From Nosema muscidifuracis (Eukaryota; Microsporidia; Nosematidae), in assembly GCA_028335825.1 (NCBI GenBank), contig JAIOKI010000008.1, positions 186,001-250,000 of the forward strand: a stretch of 64,000 nucleotides of DNA, given 5' to 3'. The notes under the pieces are model-generated. The model was not told where the DNA came from. It did no database searches and saw only the letters and a program-made list of their open reading frames with translations. Positions 12,137 to 23,440 of this stretch are shown piece by piece. A program made the translations under genes and the position numbers. Positions within the stretch are counted from its first letter, which is position 1. Every line of letters starts with the position of its first letter.

Positions 12137-13584
12137 ATTATTTAAAAACATTTTGTTTTTATTTTAGTTATTTTTAATATAAATTTGTTAAATTAAAAAA
12201 TAATTTATTAAAATAAAGAAATATTTAGATTTTTTATTTTAAAGATAATTAATTAGAAGAATAGTACATTAAGATTTTTAGAATAATAATTATTTTTAAT
12301 TTATATATATCATATTAATAATTAGTAAAAAGAAAACATGTTATATATAAATATTTGATATAAATGAAATAGTTTTGTTTTTTAAAGAGACGATATATTT
12401 TTGTGTAAATTAATAAAGTAAATGAAAATATAAAAAGATGTTGAATCAATAAACTGTTCAATTAATTTAAATAAGGTTGATGATTCTGTGGTAAACCACA
12501 TAATTATTTTTATTTTTCTTTTGTTTATTTCTACACGTCATCTAAAAAATATATAAGAAAATTTATAAAGAGATGGGTATTAAAGAATTAAATAATAAAT
12601 ATAATTCAATAAAATCTATATTAGAGATCTATTTCACGATAGAATACCACAATTTTATTAATAGTTAATATAATTAAAATAAAATAATTTTAAGGTTCAA
12701 TAGATAATTCCTACTCTAATATATATTATAATTAAATAAAAGAAAATATAGAAATGAATTATAAATCTTTGATATAAATAAAATATCATAAGGGTTTTTA
12801 TGACTAATAAATATTTTTACAAAACATACAATTTGATTTCTTAATATCATATTCTACACTTTACACATTACGTATGCTTAATTTTTACATTTCTCATGCT
12901 TTGATTTTTACATAACATACGCTTTGATTTTTATATATATAGAACTTAAAGGTTTATATTTTCTCAGTATTTTAAATTTCAATGTTATTATTCATTATTA
13001 AACTATATGTAAGACTTATAGTTTATCTATTTTTATAATAAGTTTTTAAATTTAGAAAACATCTCTTCTAAACTTAACTGTTAAGTCAGTCTTTATTTCT
13101 TCAACTTGAATACTTTTATTTCTTTACAGTAAAACAATAATTAAAAATTTAATTTACTGATGTTACTGTATCATTAATCAACAAAAATTGTCCATTAAGA
13201 AGTTTCATGTGATAAAATTTCATTTTATTTTTTTTCATTTCTGTTAGGTCTCTCTACAGTTCTCTTAATTAATTATAATTTTATTTGTATTTAAAAAGAG
13301 TAATATAACATATTAATGTGAATAATTGATTAAAATATTGTATAATGTTTATAAATAATTTATTGATTTTCTAATGATATTTTTTTTATATCACTCAATA
13401 TAACAAAATTAATTTAATTTAAGTCAAATATCTCAAAAAAAATAATTATTAATAATTTAGATTTATTATATAAATCTATGATTTTCTGATTTAATATGGA
13501 AATATACTTTTTAATTTAAGATGTTAAACTTCAAACTTTAATAATTTATATTTAATTATTATATAAAAGACTTGATTTACATAA
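12137..13584. other. AT-rich spacer, no gene seen
   Basis: No supported gene. A 31-codon frame at 12573 (MGIKELNNKYN) is too short and unsupported to call. Near 12857-12935 a short motif with TACGCTT/TTTTTACAT recurs about three times. Confidence 0.45.
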
Positions 13585-13587
13585 CCC
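13585..13587 (+). promoter_or_regulatory. CCC start-proximal signal
   Basis: AACCCTAATG: the run ends two bases before the ATG at 13590, and so excludes the TTG at 13572 as the start of tandem-family member 4. Confidence 0.6.
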
Positions 13588-13589
13588 TA

Positions 13590-14714
13590 ATGTTGTGTTT
13601 TACTTTATTATATTTTGTGTATAGCACTGTATATTATAAAGTATATCAAAAGTATGATACTAATAAGGATAGAATTTATATTCGAATATTTGTGCATAAT
13701 TTATTTGCACATGATTTAAAGATGTTCTATATTAATCAAAAAAAGGAATCAATAGAATTTCTGAAAACACAGGGAGATATTCTAAAAGATGAATATTATA
13801 AAGAGAAATATGACGATGAAGAATCGAAATCACTTGAAACTTCGTTATATGTAGTATTTTATATTGTAGTTGATAATAAGGAATTGAAAAATAAAAAGAT
13901 GATGATTCAATTTAAATATATAAACGATCAAGTATTACATGAACTAGAAGTTGATTCCTCTACAAATTTCAAATTAATATCAATAATCTACTACTATTAT
14001 CCTTTTTATATTGACCAATTATCTAATTGGTGTAGCTTTTTACATGATAAAATACAATATATAATAACGTATTTTAATCAGGTTCGTTCTATAATAGAAA
14101 AACAACAATATGTAGAACTCTATAAGGAAAATTTAAGTATGGACACGTTAAATAATGTTTATGATGGCTATCTTAAAGATTACCAAGATGATTTAGCGAA
14201 GATCGAAAGTTTAAAAAATGTTAAATACGATAACAATCCAGAAAAGAGTTTTAAATTAAATAATGATGAAATCAGCTTATATAAAACATGTAATAATATG
14301 ATATATAAGTTATACAGATGTTTTATTCTATTTAGAATATATCAGTTAGATTTAATGAAATTACTCAGTCACAGAGAAGTAACTCAAAAAACGATTAAAA
14401 ACATCCATAATGATGATATGATTTTTCTAGATACTTTAGATAAAAACTCTTGGCCAATGATTTTCATTAAAAAACGAACTTTAAAAACTAATAACGAATC
14501 TGATAATGAAATAGAACGTGATAGTCAAATAGAAAAATATAATAAGGTCTATAATATTATAAATAACAATAAAGAACTAACTAAAGAAGCAGATGAAGAA
14601 TATGATAATATTGATGAAAATGATAATAGTAACAGTTTTAATGTAGTTAATATAGGCTATATATTTTTAGTAACCGCAGTAGCGTCTATAATGTACAATT
14701 ATTTCTTTTATTAA
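13590..14714 (+). CDS. tandem-family secreted/membrane protein, member 4
   Basis: A 374-aa protein. A signal peptide (MLCFTLLYFVYS) is followed by the family motif YYKVYQKYD. It pairs closely with the next gene: both carry H-x-L-F-x-x-[DN]-L-K near residue 40, then Y-x-x-P-x-x-x-D-Q-L-x-N with a helix KI-x-YI and VR-x-I, and then KIESLKN. An acidic Asp/Glu/Asn-rich stretch (about residues 300-348) precedes the C-terminal helix (about 352-370), which ends the protein at YNYFFY with no cytosolic tail. A GPI-type or tail-held surface protein is plausible. Function is unknown. Confidence 0.8.
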   Translation: MLCFTLLYFVYSTVYYKVYQKYDTNKDRIYIRIFVHNLFAHDLKMFYINQKKESIEFLKTQGDILKDEYYKEKYDDEESKSLETSLYVVFYIVVDNKELKNKKMMIQFKYINDQVLHELEVDSSTNFKLISIIYYYYPFYIDQLSNWCSFLHDKIQYIITYFNQVRSIIEKQQYVELYKENLSMDTLNNVYDGYLKDYQDDLAKIESLKNVKYDNNPEKSFKLNNDEISLYKTCNNMIYKLYRCFILFRIYQLDLMKLLSHREVTQKTIKNIHNDDMIFLDTLDKNSWPMIFIKKRTLKTNNESDNEIERDSQIEKYNKVYNIINNNKELTKEADEEYDNIDENDNSNSFNVVNIGYIFLVTAVASIMYNYFFY

Positions 14715-15981
14715 ATTTTAATATATAAAAAAGTTTTATAATTGTTAATTTGTAAATTTTAGTAATTTATCTAATGATTTAATATAAAAACCTTATTGTG
14801 ATATTTAAAAAGTCTATTTTGTTCACTGTTGATAAATTTATATATTCAAAGGTAATAATAGAATATTTTTTAAATTTATTTTTTTAACCCTTAATTAATT
14901 ACATTCTCACATTCTGAGATCTGAAAATATTTAGCTGGTGGAAAATAAGAAGTTAAAATCATCGAGTTATAGTTATCTATATTAGAGTTTTAATTCTAGA
15001 GAAGATACTACATATATAAACCTATATTATAGATACTTAAAAAATGGGTCAATTATTTTTAGGATTTATAACATCTAATAGTAAATTTTCTCTTAGTTTT
15101 TAAAGCTCTAGAAATTTATTTATTTTTTATTTTATTTATCCCTCATTCTCTTAAAATCAATCGAAATATGTTTTAAACGTCTTTAAAAATCATTGACTGA
15201 ATTATCATCAATTTGGAAATTATTCTTATGATCTGCTCAGTGTATATCATAAAAATTTATACAAAAAAAACCTTTTTTATTATTTGTGTCATTTATTTGA
15301 AGCTTAACTCTATAATTTTTGATTAAAAATTTTATTTATTTGGTGTAGTTATACCAGTATATTGTAGGAATTTTTTATATCACACATTACATCAATCGAA
15401 CTTAAATTTTCATTACTTTCTTCTTTTGTATTATATCAAGATTCTCTTGAGAGTTTTCTTAGATTTGGTCAGAAACTTCCGAAGTTTTCTTAATTTTATA
15501 TTAATATTGTATTTTATTCAGAGAAGCATTTGAAGATAGTTGTAGTCATTTTCTAGTGTCTTTTTACATTATTTTGCCATGTGGTCGAGTATATTCCTTG
15601 ATTTTTATTAAATTATCAATAAAAGTAATTTCGACTCTATAACAATATTTGTGTAGTATATCTTTTTATTTAAAATATGTAATAAATATTTAGTCAACAT
15701 TTTTTTAAATATTTAACAAAATATTATATTTCATATTTTTAAATTACTGTTAATGAGTCATAAAAAATATTATTCAAACAACTATAACTCAATCATATCT
15801 TTTTAACTGATATTTTTAGTCAAAAAATTATAAATAATTTTTATTTGTTTATTAAAAAATTATATAAAAGTTTTTTTCTAATATTATTCTTATATTAAAA
15901 AATAAATAAATCTTAATTAAATAACAATTATGAACTTTTATATAAATTAAAAAATTTTATATATAATATTCTTTTTTTTTA
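14715..15981. other. AT-rich spacer with a faint coding relic
   Basis: No supported gene. On the reverse strand, roughly 15300-15660, one frame has long stop-poor stretches rich in Lys, Leu and Thr, suggesting a decayed gene of unknown family. A 7-bp inverted repeat with a one-base centre (AAACTTC-C-GAAGTTT) lies at 15473-15487. Confidence 0.35.
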
Positions 15982-15984
15982 CCC
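15982..15984 (+). promoter_or_regulatory. CCC start-proximal signal
   Basis: A T-run is followed by ACCCATATG; the run ends two bases before the ATG at 15987. Confidence 0.6.
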
Positions 15985-15986
15985 AT

Positions 15987-17162
15987 ATGCTTATATTTAA
16001 TTTATTAAGTCTAGCACACACCACTGCTTATTTCCAAGTACACAGTATGTTTGATAAGGCTAATAACGATTTCAAGTTTATGTTATTTGTTCATGATTTA
16101 TTTACTTACAATTTAAAAATCCATACTATTACTAATAATAATGAACTAAAAGAATTTGTTAAGATGAAAACAGAAGATCAAATTGATCTATCTCTTTTAG
16201 GTTTATATGATGAATCAGTTTTAGGATATTTTGAAAATGTATCAAATTCTGTTTATACTGTTGTACTAAAAAAAGAAGAAATCAGTAATAACACAATAAG
16301 ATTCAGAATAGAGCTATCGGATAAAATTTTTACTTTTGATTTGAAATTTAAAGTAAATGAAGATTTTTGCTTAATAACTGAAATGTCTGTTTATCATCCT
16401 CAACACGTTGATCAACTGCTTAATTTTTTCTTATTTATACTAGAAAAAATAGATTATATTACAGAATATTGTGTTAATGTACGTAGAATAGCCGATCTCT
16501 GGACTTTTACAGAACTTTATGATCATCTGAAAAATATTTATGTTGAGCTTGATTCATGGACGAAATACGAAAGTAAATTTACAAAAATTGTAGAGAAGAT
16601 TGAAAGTTTAAAAAATATAAATTATAGGAAAGATAATACTTTATTATATAGACCAAGTAAAGATGATAACAAATTATATAATGAATGTTATATTTCAATA
16701 AGGAAAGCATATGAAGTACTTCAAGAATGTCGTAAACATCATCTAATCATTGAAAAATTTCTTAAATCAAAAGGAATTACTGAAAAATTAAAAAACAATA
16801 AAGAAGATTTTAAACTTTTAGATCGCATGAAAAACGATGATCTATCTATTAAAAATATAATAAAAAAAATTAAAAAATCTAAAAATATAGTTAGAACGAA
16901 TGAAGATGAACATATGTCAGATCATAAAAATTTAAAATGTAATTATGATGAAGACATTGATCTAATGAACTCTCTCGAATGCAATACAAACAATATTCAT
17001 TCAGAAAAAAATAATAACTGTCATAAAGAGAATATTACTATTCTAAAAAATGATAAAAATAATATATCTGAGTCAATTTTTAACGTAACTCCATCAGTAT
17101 TCTTAAATTATGCTTGCTGGATATTTTTTATTATTATTATGGTTTTTTTATTTAAATATTAA
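15987..17162 (+). CDS. tandem-family secreted/membrane protein, member 5
   Basis: A 391-aa protein. The signal peptide MLIFNLLSLAHTTA is followed by YFQVHSMFD, a clear variant of the family YKVYSMY motif. It shares the DQL-x-N, KI-x-YI, VR-x-I and KIESLKN blocks with member 4, which puts the two in one sub-family. The region from about residue 255 to 350 is charged, Asn- and Lys-rich and low in complexity, with several cysteines. The last 25 residues (FLNYACWIFFIIIMVFLF) are a membrane helix ending at KY. Secreted and membrane-held is the inference; no known domain is recognised. Confidence 0.8.
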   Translation: MLIFNLLSLAHTTAYFQVHSMFDKANNDFKFMLFVHDLFTYNLKIHTITNNNELKEFVKMKTEDQIDLSLLGLYDESVLGYFENVSNSVYTVVLKKEEISNNTIRFRIELSDKIFTFDLKFKVNEDFCLITEMSVYHPQHVDQLLNFFLFILEKIDYITEYCVNVRRIADLWTFTELYDHLKNIYVELDSWTKYESKFTKIVEKIESLKNINYRKDNTLLYRPSKDDNKLYNECYISIRKAYEVLQECRKHHLIIEKFLKSKGITEKLKNNKEDFKLLDRMKNDDLSIKNIIKKIKKSKNIVRTNEDEHMSDHKNLKCNYDEDIDLMNSLECNTNNIHSEKNNNCHKENITILKNDKNNISESIFNVTPSVFLNYACWIFFIIIMVFLFKY

Positions 17163-18740
17163 TAAATAAATTTTATTTAAGTATTTTTATCAAGAAAAAA
17201 AATCAGTTTTTAATTAAAACATAATATAATAAACTGATAACAATGAAATTACAATATTTACAGAAAAATATATTTGAAGTTAGATTAGATAATTGAAAAA
17301 CAAATAATATCATAGTAGTCTTTGTAAATTGAAAATATTTAGTAATACATTTAGATTTAAAAATATTTTTTAAAACCTTGACTGTAATTATTTAATTATT
17401 CAATAAAATAATAAATTGTGAGCAATTTACTAATTATTGCAAGTATATTAAAATTTCAAAATTCCTATTGCATTCAAATGCATAACAAAAATGAAATAGA
17501 AGATTAAATTTATTCTGTTACTCTTTTTACGATATCGTTCTGATGTTATCTGAGCTGTCAGATTAGATTTCATATCCTTAGGAAACTCTACTTAACATCT
17601 TTGATGTTTCATTATATACTATCTAAAAATTTCTTATAGTGATTGACTGAATATATGTATAGGTCTTATATTTTTCACGGTAGTTCCTTGTTATAAATTC
17701 CCAATTGATCTCACCAAAATTAAAAAAATGATATTTATGATTGATAAAATTATAAAAAGAAAATTAATTTTTTAGAGATTCAATAAGAAAAACATAACTT
17801 ATATTAAGTTAATGTAAAAAAAGTAATTTTTTTAGATTGTATTGATTAACATAAAAATAGCTTTTGATATTATATTTTATCATAATGTGGCCTCATATAA
17901 ATTACAAAAAGATAAAAGAAATACATTTTGAAAAGGTTGTAAAATAAAGTAAACTAGAAACATCTAGTAAAAATTGTTATTTTCGATTAAAGATATAATT
18001 GAAACGAAATTAGAATGAATCACTATAAATAAATGAAAATATTTAGATATGATATAATCAAATATATTATAAAAAATTATTTCAGATATATCTATATTCT
18101 CAAAAATACATCCTAGATTGAATAAACATTATAAGATTTTTTCCACTACATCAAGTATACAAACTATTGTGAAATCTTAGACTGCTTTAAAGATCAAAAT
18201 ATCGAACATTGCCTTCAATATTTTTTTGTATGTATACTTCAATTTTGTTCAAATAAATAATAGAAGTCTTTTATATAAAAATAATTTTTTCACCACGTTT
18301 ACCATTTAAAAAATAACATTGACAACTAGAAATTTTTCTTATTCAATATTAGTAATAAATAGTAAATGATATTTAAAAAATCAAATCATCACAAATTTAA
18401 TTCTAGTTTTCTTAATTTAACAAGAACACATATAAAAATAAATCAAATTTATTTTGATATTAATCAGTGACTCGTAAATATTAATTAGTTATTTATTACA
18501 TTTAATATACAAAAAAGTGATATTTAAATGAATCAATGGTCTATAATAATATTAATAAATTTTGTTTATTAATTTGCTAATAAACCATAGATTAATTTAT
18601 TAATTAAAATTGAATAATCTAAAGATATTATTTTTTGTGCATTAATTATTATAATAACAAAATACTATAATTAATTTGAATGATAATATTACAATTAATT
18701 TATATTAATTAATTTTTATATAAATCAAGATTAATTTGAT
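17163..18740. other. AT-rich spacer with a faint coding relic
   Basis: No supported gene. On the reverse strand around 17520-17720 a frame reads for about 30 codons (GEINWEFITRNYREKYKT) and then breaks. This GC-richer patch is probably a decayed gene or DNA transposon of unknown kind. Confidence 0.35.
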
Positions 18741-18741
18741 A

Positions 18742-18745
18742 CCCC
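18742..18745 (+). promoter_or_regulatory. CCCC start-proximal signal
   Basis: ACCCCATAATGTT: this 13-base string is identical before members 6, 8 and 9 of the tandem family (18749, 24153, 27432), showing recent duplication or conversion of the start region. Confidence 0.65.
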
Positions 18746-18748
18746 ATA

Positions 18749-19984
18749 ATGTTGTTTTTTATAATACTATCTTTTGTGTATACAGCTGCTAATTATAAAA
18801 TATATAGTATGTATAATGAGTCTAAAGATGAAACATTAATTTATGTAGATATTAATGAATTTTATGGATATAATCTTAAGATTACAGCTATAAACCCAAT
18901 AACAAAAGATTGTGTAGAATTCAAGAGTGGAAATATTGAAATTTATATGAAGAAAAATTATAAGAATTTATTAAATACTGATCTAATAAACTTTATGAAA
19001 AAACATAAATATGGATTTTTTGCTACAATTAATTCAAGTATAATTATAAATCAGAAAATAGATTTAAATATCAATTTATTAGGGAATGATATTTATATGA
19101 CATTAGAGTTAAATAAAAATACTAGTATGAATTTAATAGATGAAATCTCTCGTACTTATAAAGACTATTTAAATATTTTATTAGATAAGTTAGATGATTT
19201 ATCTACTAAAATAAAGAAATTGGAAAAAGATTGTTACAAAATGATTATGAAAATGAATTATGATCGATATTTAACATCGAGATCTAAATTTGAATTCATT
19301 TTTCACGTAATTTTTCATTGGAAAAAAACAGTTGATGAAAATAATAACGTGAAATTATTTTATAATTCGAAAATCAACGATTTTAATAAATTTAAGCAAG
19401 AAGTATTTATTGAAACATTGAGATGTACAGATACAGTTTATCAAAAATGTTTAATCAGGTTTAAAAATATAATTGATTCCCTTGATGAGAGTGAAATAGA
19501 AATTTTTAATGACTGTATTGAATATTTAGAAGATATTTCAGAAGAAAAAAATCAAAATATTGATTCATCTAATATATGTCAATTACAACTAGAAGAAAAT
19601 AAATATAATGAGAAAGATGCATGTTTAGATAATAAAGAAAATAAGAAAGAATCTTGTTTAGATAATAAAAAAGAAAATAAAGATAATGAGAAAGATGCAT
19701 GTTTAGATAATAAAGAAAATAAGAAAGAATCTTGTTTAGATAATAAAAAAGAAGATAAATATAATGAGAAAGATGCATGTTTAGATAATAAAGAAAATAA
19801 TAAAGAATCTTGTTTAGAAAATAAAGATACTAAGAAAGAATCATGTTTAAATACTAATGATAAAAAATTATCAACTGAAAATAAGAAAGAAAAAAGACCT
19901 TTTGAATATAGAACAACTAAGTTAAAAACTTACGAAGATAATTTAATTGATGAAATTAATAAAAAGTCAAATATTAGTGTTTAA
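18749..19984 (+). CDS. tandem-family protein, member 6, with Cys-periodic repeat and frameshifted tail
   Basis: A 411-aa product. The signal peptide (MLFFIILSFVYTAA) is followed by NYKIYSMYN, then the sub-family B blocks: DETLIYVD, YNLKITAINP, KYGFFATINS and a helix pair up to FKNIIDSLDESEIEIF. Residues 287-364 are three copies of a 26-aa repeat (DACLDNKENK / KESCLDNKK) with a Cys about every 13 residues. Unlike members 7 and 9 the frame ends without a membrane helix. However, the next frame over (19962-20051) encodes a recognisable tail ending QRK, aligned with the ...FFKVLG...FIRRK tails of its sisters, and is two bases shorter there. The natural reading is a recent frameshift, making the product soluble. 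Function unknown. Confidence 0.8.
   Translation: MLFFIILSFVYTAANYKIYSMYNESKDETLIYVDINEFYGYNLKITAINPITKDCVEFKSGNIEIYMKKNYKNLLNTDLINFMKKHKYGFFATINSSIIINQKIDLNINLLGNDIYMTLELNKNTSMNLIDEISRTYKDYLNILLDKLDDLSTKIKKLEKDCYKMIMKMNYDRYLTSRSKFEFIFHVIFHWKKTVDENNNVKLFYNSKINDFNKFKQEVFIETLRCTDTVYQKCLIRFKNIIDSLDESEIEIFNDCIEYLEDISEEKNQNIDSSNICQLQLEENKYNEKDACLDNKENKKESCLDNKKENKDNEKDACLDNKENKKESCLDNKKEDKYNEKDACLDNKENNKESCLENKDTKKESCLNTNDKKLSTENKKEKRPFEYRTTKLKTYEDNLIDEINKKSNISV
19607..19840 (+). repeat. 78-bp in-frame tandem repeat, three copies
   Basis: Copies begin at 19607, 19685 and 19763, a period of exactly 78 bp (26 codons). Each unit is made of two 39-bp halves encoding a Cys-containing 13-mer. The last copy is diverged and leads into a further Cys half-unit. 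Confidence 0.9.
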
Positions 19985-20051
19985 CTTCTTATCAAGTTTT
20001 AGCTATTATTTCTGTAAACTTTTCTCAATATCATTTGTTCAAAGGAAATAA
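19962..20051 (+). pseudogene. out-of-frame membrane tail of member 6
   Basis: This frame reads KSQILVFNFLSS to FVQRK and a stop. At the DNA level it aligns with the tail of the 27432 gene: both have TTTAACTT, then AAGTTTTAG, and end AAGGAAATAA. The segment is two bases shorter than its counterpart, which accounts for the frame change. Confidence 0.65.
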
Positions 20052-22156
20052 ATAATAGCTGACAAATTTATGTTTATTCAAAAATGAAAAATTTTATAAA
20101 ATACTTTCATATGATTTTTTATATTTTATTTTCAAAAACTTAACCAACTCAATTAAGAAGTTATTATTTATATTCATTTTTGACTTCTCCTTGGGTAGAT
20201 TCTGTTAAATCATTTAAAAGTGCTAGACTTACTTATTTTGATAAAATTTAATAGCAGAAATGCCCACAACAAACTTTGTCGCAAGATTTTTTACATCTTC
20301 TAAGAAAAATATTACTTCAGATGTGTGCTTATATTTACAATAATATACCAATATAGTTTTTTATGTCCATATTTATTAACACATTATTTATTATTTCTCG
20401 TAAAAAAGTAATTACTATAAATAAATACACTTTTAGAGAAGACTAAAAGTGCAAGAGTTATTATAAAATATTTAATTTAAATATTTTGTTCTAAGGACAA
20501 ACATAATTCGACATTATAAAATCGATAGTAAATACCTTTAATAATAAATAAATACTTAAACATCATCAAAGCAACGAGCTGCAGCTTCATCGTAGGTTAG
20601 AACCACGTCTTTTAGGAGTAAATTTATTATATTCTTTATAATCATAAGTAACTCAGGAATATTATGAAAAAATATTTAAAATTAGATATTAGTCTAATAA
20701 TGCATCTCATACTTGTAATTTTATATTTAAAATACCAAAAGCAAAAGATCATTTCTTGATCTCTTCTTATTAATCTGACACCTTGTTTTTCATTTATAGG
20801 TACTTAATATATTTATATATTTTACTAAAGGCTTACTTATTAATAATAGTTTGTTTTTAATAAACAAGTAAAATTTTAATATTGCTATAATTTTTATTGA
20901 GAGTTTATTTATTAAATATCTTTATCTACCAATCATTTATCATCAACAATCTAATGATATTTTTAGCAAATTTGATCAATTACATTCCTACAAATATGTA
21001 GTAAGATACACTAAATAAACTTGTCAAGTATTCTTCAACTTCTTTAAATTTCTAAATTATATATTAATTTTGTTATTTGTAATAATTGTTAATTTTTTAC
21101 CTTAAAACAGGAAGAATATACTTTCTATCTTTAATTATTCTAACCTTACAATTATCTAACTGAAAAATTATATTATACAGTAGGATTATAAATATTAATT
21201 TTATCATAATACTTAAATTTATATCTGTTTTAATATTTATTATATCAGCTATATATTAAATATTAAATTCTCAAAAATTATTAAGATTTAAAATTGATAC
21301 TGCTTTAAAACAAAGTCGTTAAGATTTAAATTCTAAAAAAATATTTCTTTTTTTACAGTCTATTTCTAGAATCATATTTTAAATATATTAGGGTTCGAGA
21401 ACCGATAATTACGACACAATAATATATAATTTTTAAAAATAAATAAAATTTGTACACAAATATCAATTACCTCAATATTAATTATTACTATGAAAAATAT
21501 CTTCTTAAATTTACAATCAAAGTTATTAACTATAAGGAGAAGATTTACTATTTCTATGTTTATATTAATATGATATTATATCTCAAAAGAGTATTCATTC
21601 ATACTTAATGTAACTTAAAATGAATAGTTTGTTAATATTATAGAACAAAATTAAAAATTATGTAATTAATCAGACGTTATAAAAAAACAACTTACAAAAT
21701 GAAATAATTAATATTTAAAAAAACAACTTAACAAAATCAAATAATCAATTTCTATAAAAATTTATCAAAATTAATTTATTTTAACACATTTTCAATAAAG
21801 AAAAAAATATAAAGTTTCTTTAACCATATACTCATAATTATAATCTTTAAAAATAGAAATTTATTTTTTTTTAATTTGTTTAAATTAAATTGTTGAGTCA
21901 AAAATAACAATTTTTAATAATCTATAACAACTAATTAAAATTATGTAACTAAAAAAAATATTTATATTATCTTCTTTAGATTTATTTCAAAAAATAATAA
22001 TTTAATTTATCAGAAAGATGTTATTTTGTCTGTATAAATAAACAAAATATATTAATTTATTACAATAAATTAAATTAATTAACGTCAAGTATTTCAAAAT
22101 TAATTATATGAAATTTTACATTATTTTTTAAGTTTAAATATTAAAAAGTGATATAT
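20052..22156. other. AT-rich spacer with a faint coding relic
   Basis: No supported gene. On the reverse strand around 20560-20810 a frame is open for about 50 codons (VPINEKQGVRLIRRDQEM) and a second short frame reads LLKDVVLTYDEAAARCFDDV. The frames are disjoint, and the patch looks like decayed coding DNA of unknown family. A 12-base hairpin, GGTTCGAGAACC, lies at 21392-21403; it is not part of a tRNA that I can fold. Confidence 0.35.
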
Positions 22157-22162
22157 CCTTTA

Positions 22163-23440
22163 ATGTTTTTTCTTAATATACTATCACTAGTTTATACTAC
22201 AGCAGAATACAAAGTATATAGTATGTATGATATATCCACAGATAGTACACTGATTTTTGTAGATATTGATGAAATTTTTGGATGCAATTTAAAAATTACA
22301 GCTATTAATGAAAAAAATAAAATGTCACAGAAGCTTGAAAATGGAAATTTTAAAAATTATATAACGTATAAATACCCAAATTTTTTAGAACGGATTGATA
22401 TGTTCTATTCAAATAAAAAAGAAAATTATGGGTTTTTCACAACTATTAATTCTCATATGTTCAATAATCATAGAGTAAATTTGAATATAAATTTATTAGA
22501 ACATGAGTTTAATATAGTTTTACCATTAGACAAAATTACTGATTTTAAACTAGAAAATTCAATTTCTTATCATTACAGAAATTATTTGAAATTCTTAGTG
22601 TATGAGTTATATAAAATTTATACTAAAATAGAAGATATAGCAGAAGAGTGTGCTAAACTGAAAAGTAAAATTGATATTAATCAACATGATGAATTAAAAA
22701 TAGACTTTCAATCTATTCATGTTTTAATTATACAATTGGATAATTGGTATAAAAAAGATAACAAGGCAATTATATTTGATGAGAAACAAAATGACGATCA
22801 ACTGGATGCAAATAAAAAATTGATTTGGGATGCAATAAAAAGAACTGAATCATCTTATTTAAATTCTGCTTTCGCTTTTAAAAAAATCATTGATTATTTT
22901 TATAACTGTAAAAATAAACTAGATGATGATCTTATCGATTACCTCGAGAATTTAAAGATAGTTTCAGAAAATTTATTAAAAGAATATTTACTCCAAATAG
23001 ATTATGAAAATATCAATTTATCAATAGATGAAAATCAATTAAAAGAAATAAATATGCTTGAAAAGGAAGTATCTTATGATACAAAAGAAGATATTAAAAG
23101 TACTGATGATATTAGTAAAAATGATAATGATAAAAACACTAATGATGATAAGCAAAAAAGTGCTAATAATGTTAATAAAAATGATAACGATAAAAGTACT
23201 GATGATGTTAATAAAAATGATAATGATAAAAACACTAATGATGATAAAGAAAAAAGTAACGAAATAAAAATTGAGCATTGTGTAAAATTTGAAAATAAAA
23301 GAAATCAATCAAACACTGAGAATGAAGACTTTTTTAATCAAAATAATAGAAAACCTAATCGTAAGTATGTTAATCTCTTCAAAGTTTTAGGAATTATAAC
23401 TATAGGTTTCTATTTAATTAACCTTTTTAGAAGAAAATAA
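22163..23440 (+). CDS. tandem-family secreted/membrane protein, member 7
   Basis: A 425-aa protein. An in-frame GTG at 22148 precedes the ATG at 22163; the ATG is chosen because CC (22157-22158) lies just before it and the signal peptide MFFLNILSLVYTTA then begins at residue 1. Next come YKVYSMYD, STLIFVDIDE, NLKITAIN and YGFFTTINS, all sub-family B blocks. Residues about 312-367 are Asn/Asp/Lys repeats. The C-terminus has a membrane helix (FKVLGIITIGFYLINLF) followed by a basic RRK stop-transfer, so a single-pass membrane protein with a tiny cytosolic tail is predicted. The two long frames inside the repeat (23039-23308 reverse, 23058-23267 forward) are shadows. Confidence 0.82.
   Translation: MFFLNILSLVYTTAEYKVYSMYDISTDSTLIFVDIDEIFGCNLKITAINEKNKMSQKLENGNFKNYITYKYPNFLERIDMFYSNKKENYGFFTTINSHMFNNHRVNLNINLLEHEFNIVLPLDKITDFKLENSISYHYRNYLKFLVYELYKIYTKIEDIAEECAKLKSKIDINQHDELKIDFQSIHVLIIQLDNWYKKDNKAIIFDEKQNDDQLDANKKLIWDAIKRTESSYLNSAFAFKKIIDYFYNCKNKLDDDLIDYLENLKIVSENLLKEYLLQIDYENINLSIDENQLKEINMLEKEVSYDTKEDIKSTDDISKNDNDKNTNDDKQKSANNVNKNDNDKSTDDVNKNDNDKNTNDDKEKSNEIKIEHCVKFENKRNQSNTENEDFFNQNNRKPNRKYVNLFKVLGIITIGFYLINLFRRK
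23098..23265 (+). repeat. in-frame Asn/Asp/Lys tandem repeat
   Basis: The block AAAAATGATAAYGATAAAA recurs three times with spacers of 36-60 bp, all multiples of three. It encodes KNDNDK plus STDD/NTNDD units. It is unrelated in unit to the repeats in members 6 and 9. Confidence 0.8.

Noticed and set aside
12573-12668. 31-codon frame MGIKELNNKYN
   Set aside because: Too short, with no signal before it and no similarity to neighbours.
19569-19778. Reverse frame inside the Cys repeat
   Set aside because: Shadow of the repeat in the forward gene; periodic only because the DNA is. The same holds for the reverse frames at 23039 and 28253.
21390-21403. GGTTCGAGAACC, considered as a tRNA T arm
   Set aside because: No acceptor, D or anticodon stems can be paired around it; it is simply a short palindrome.
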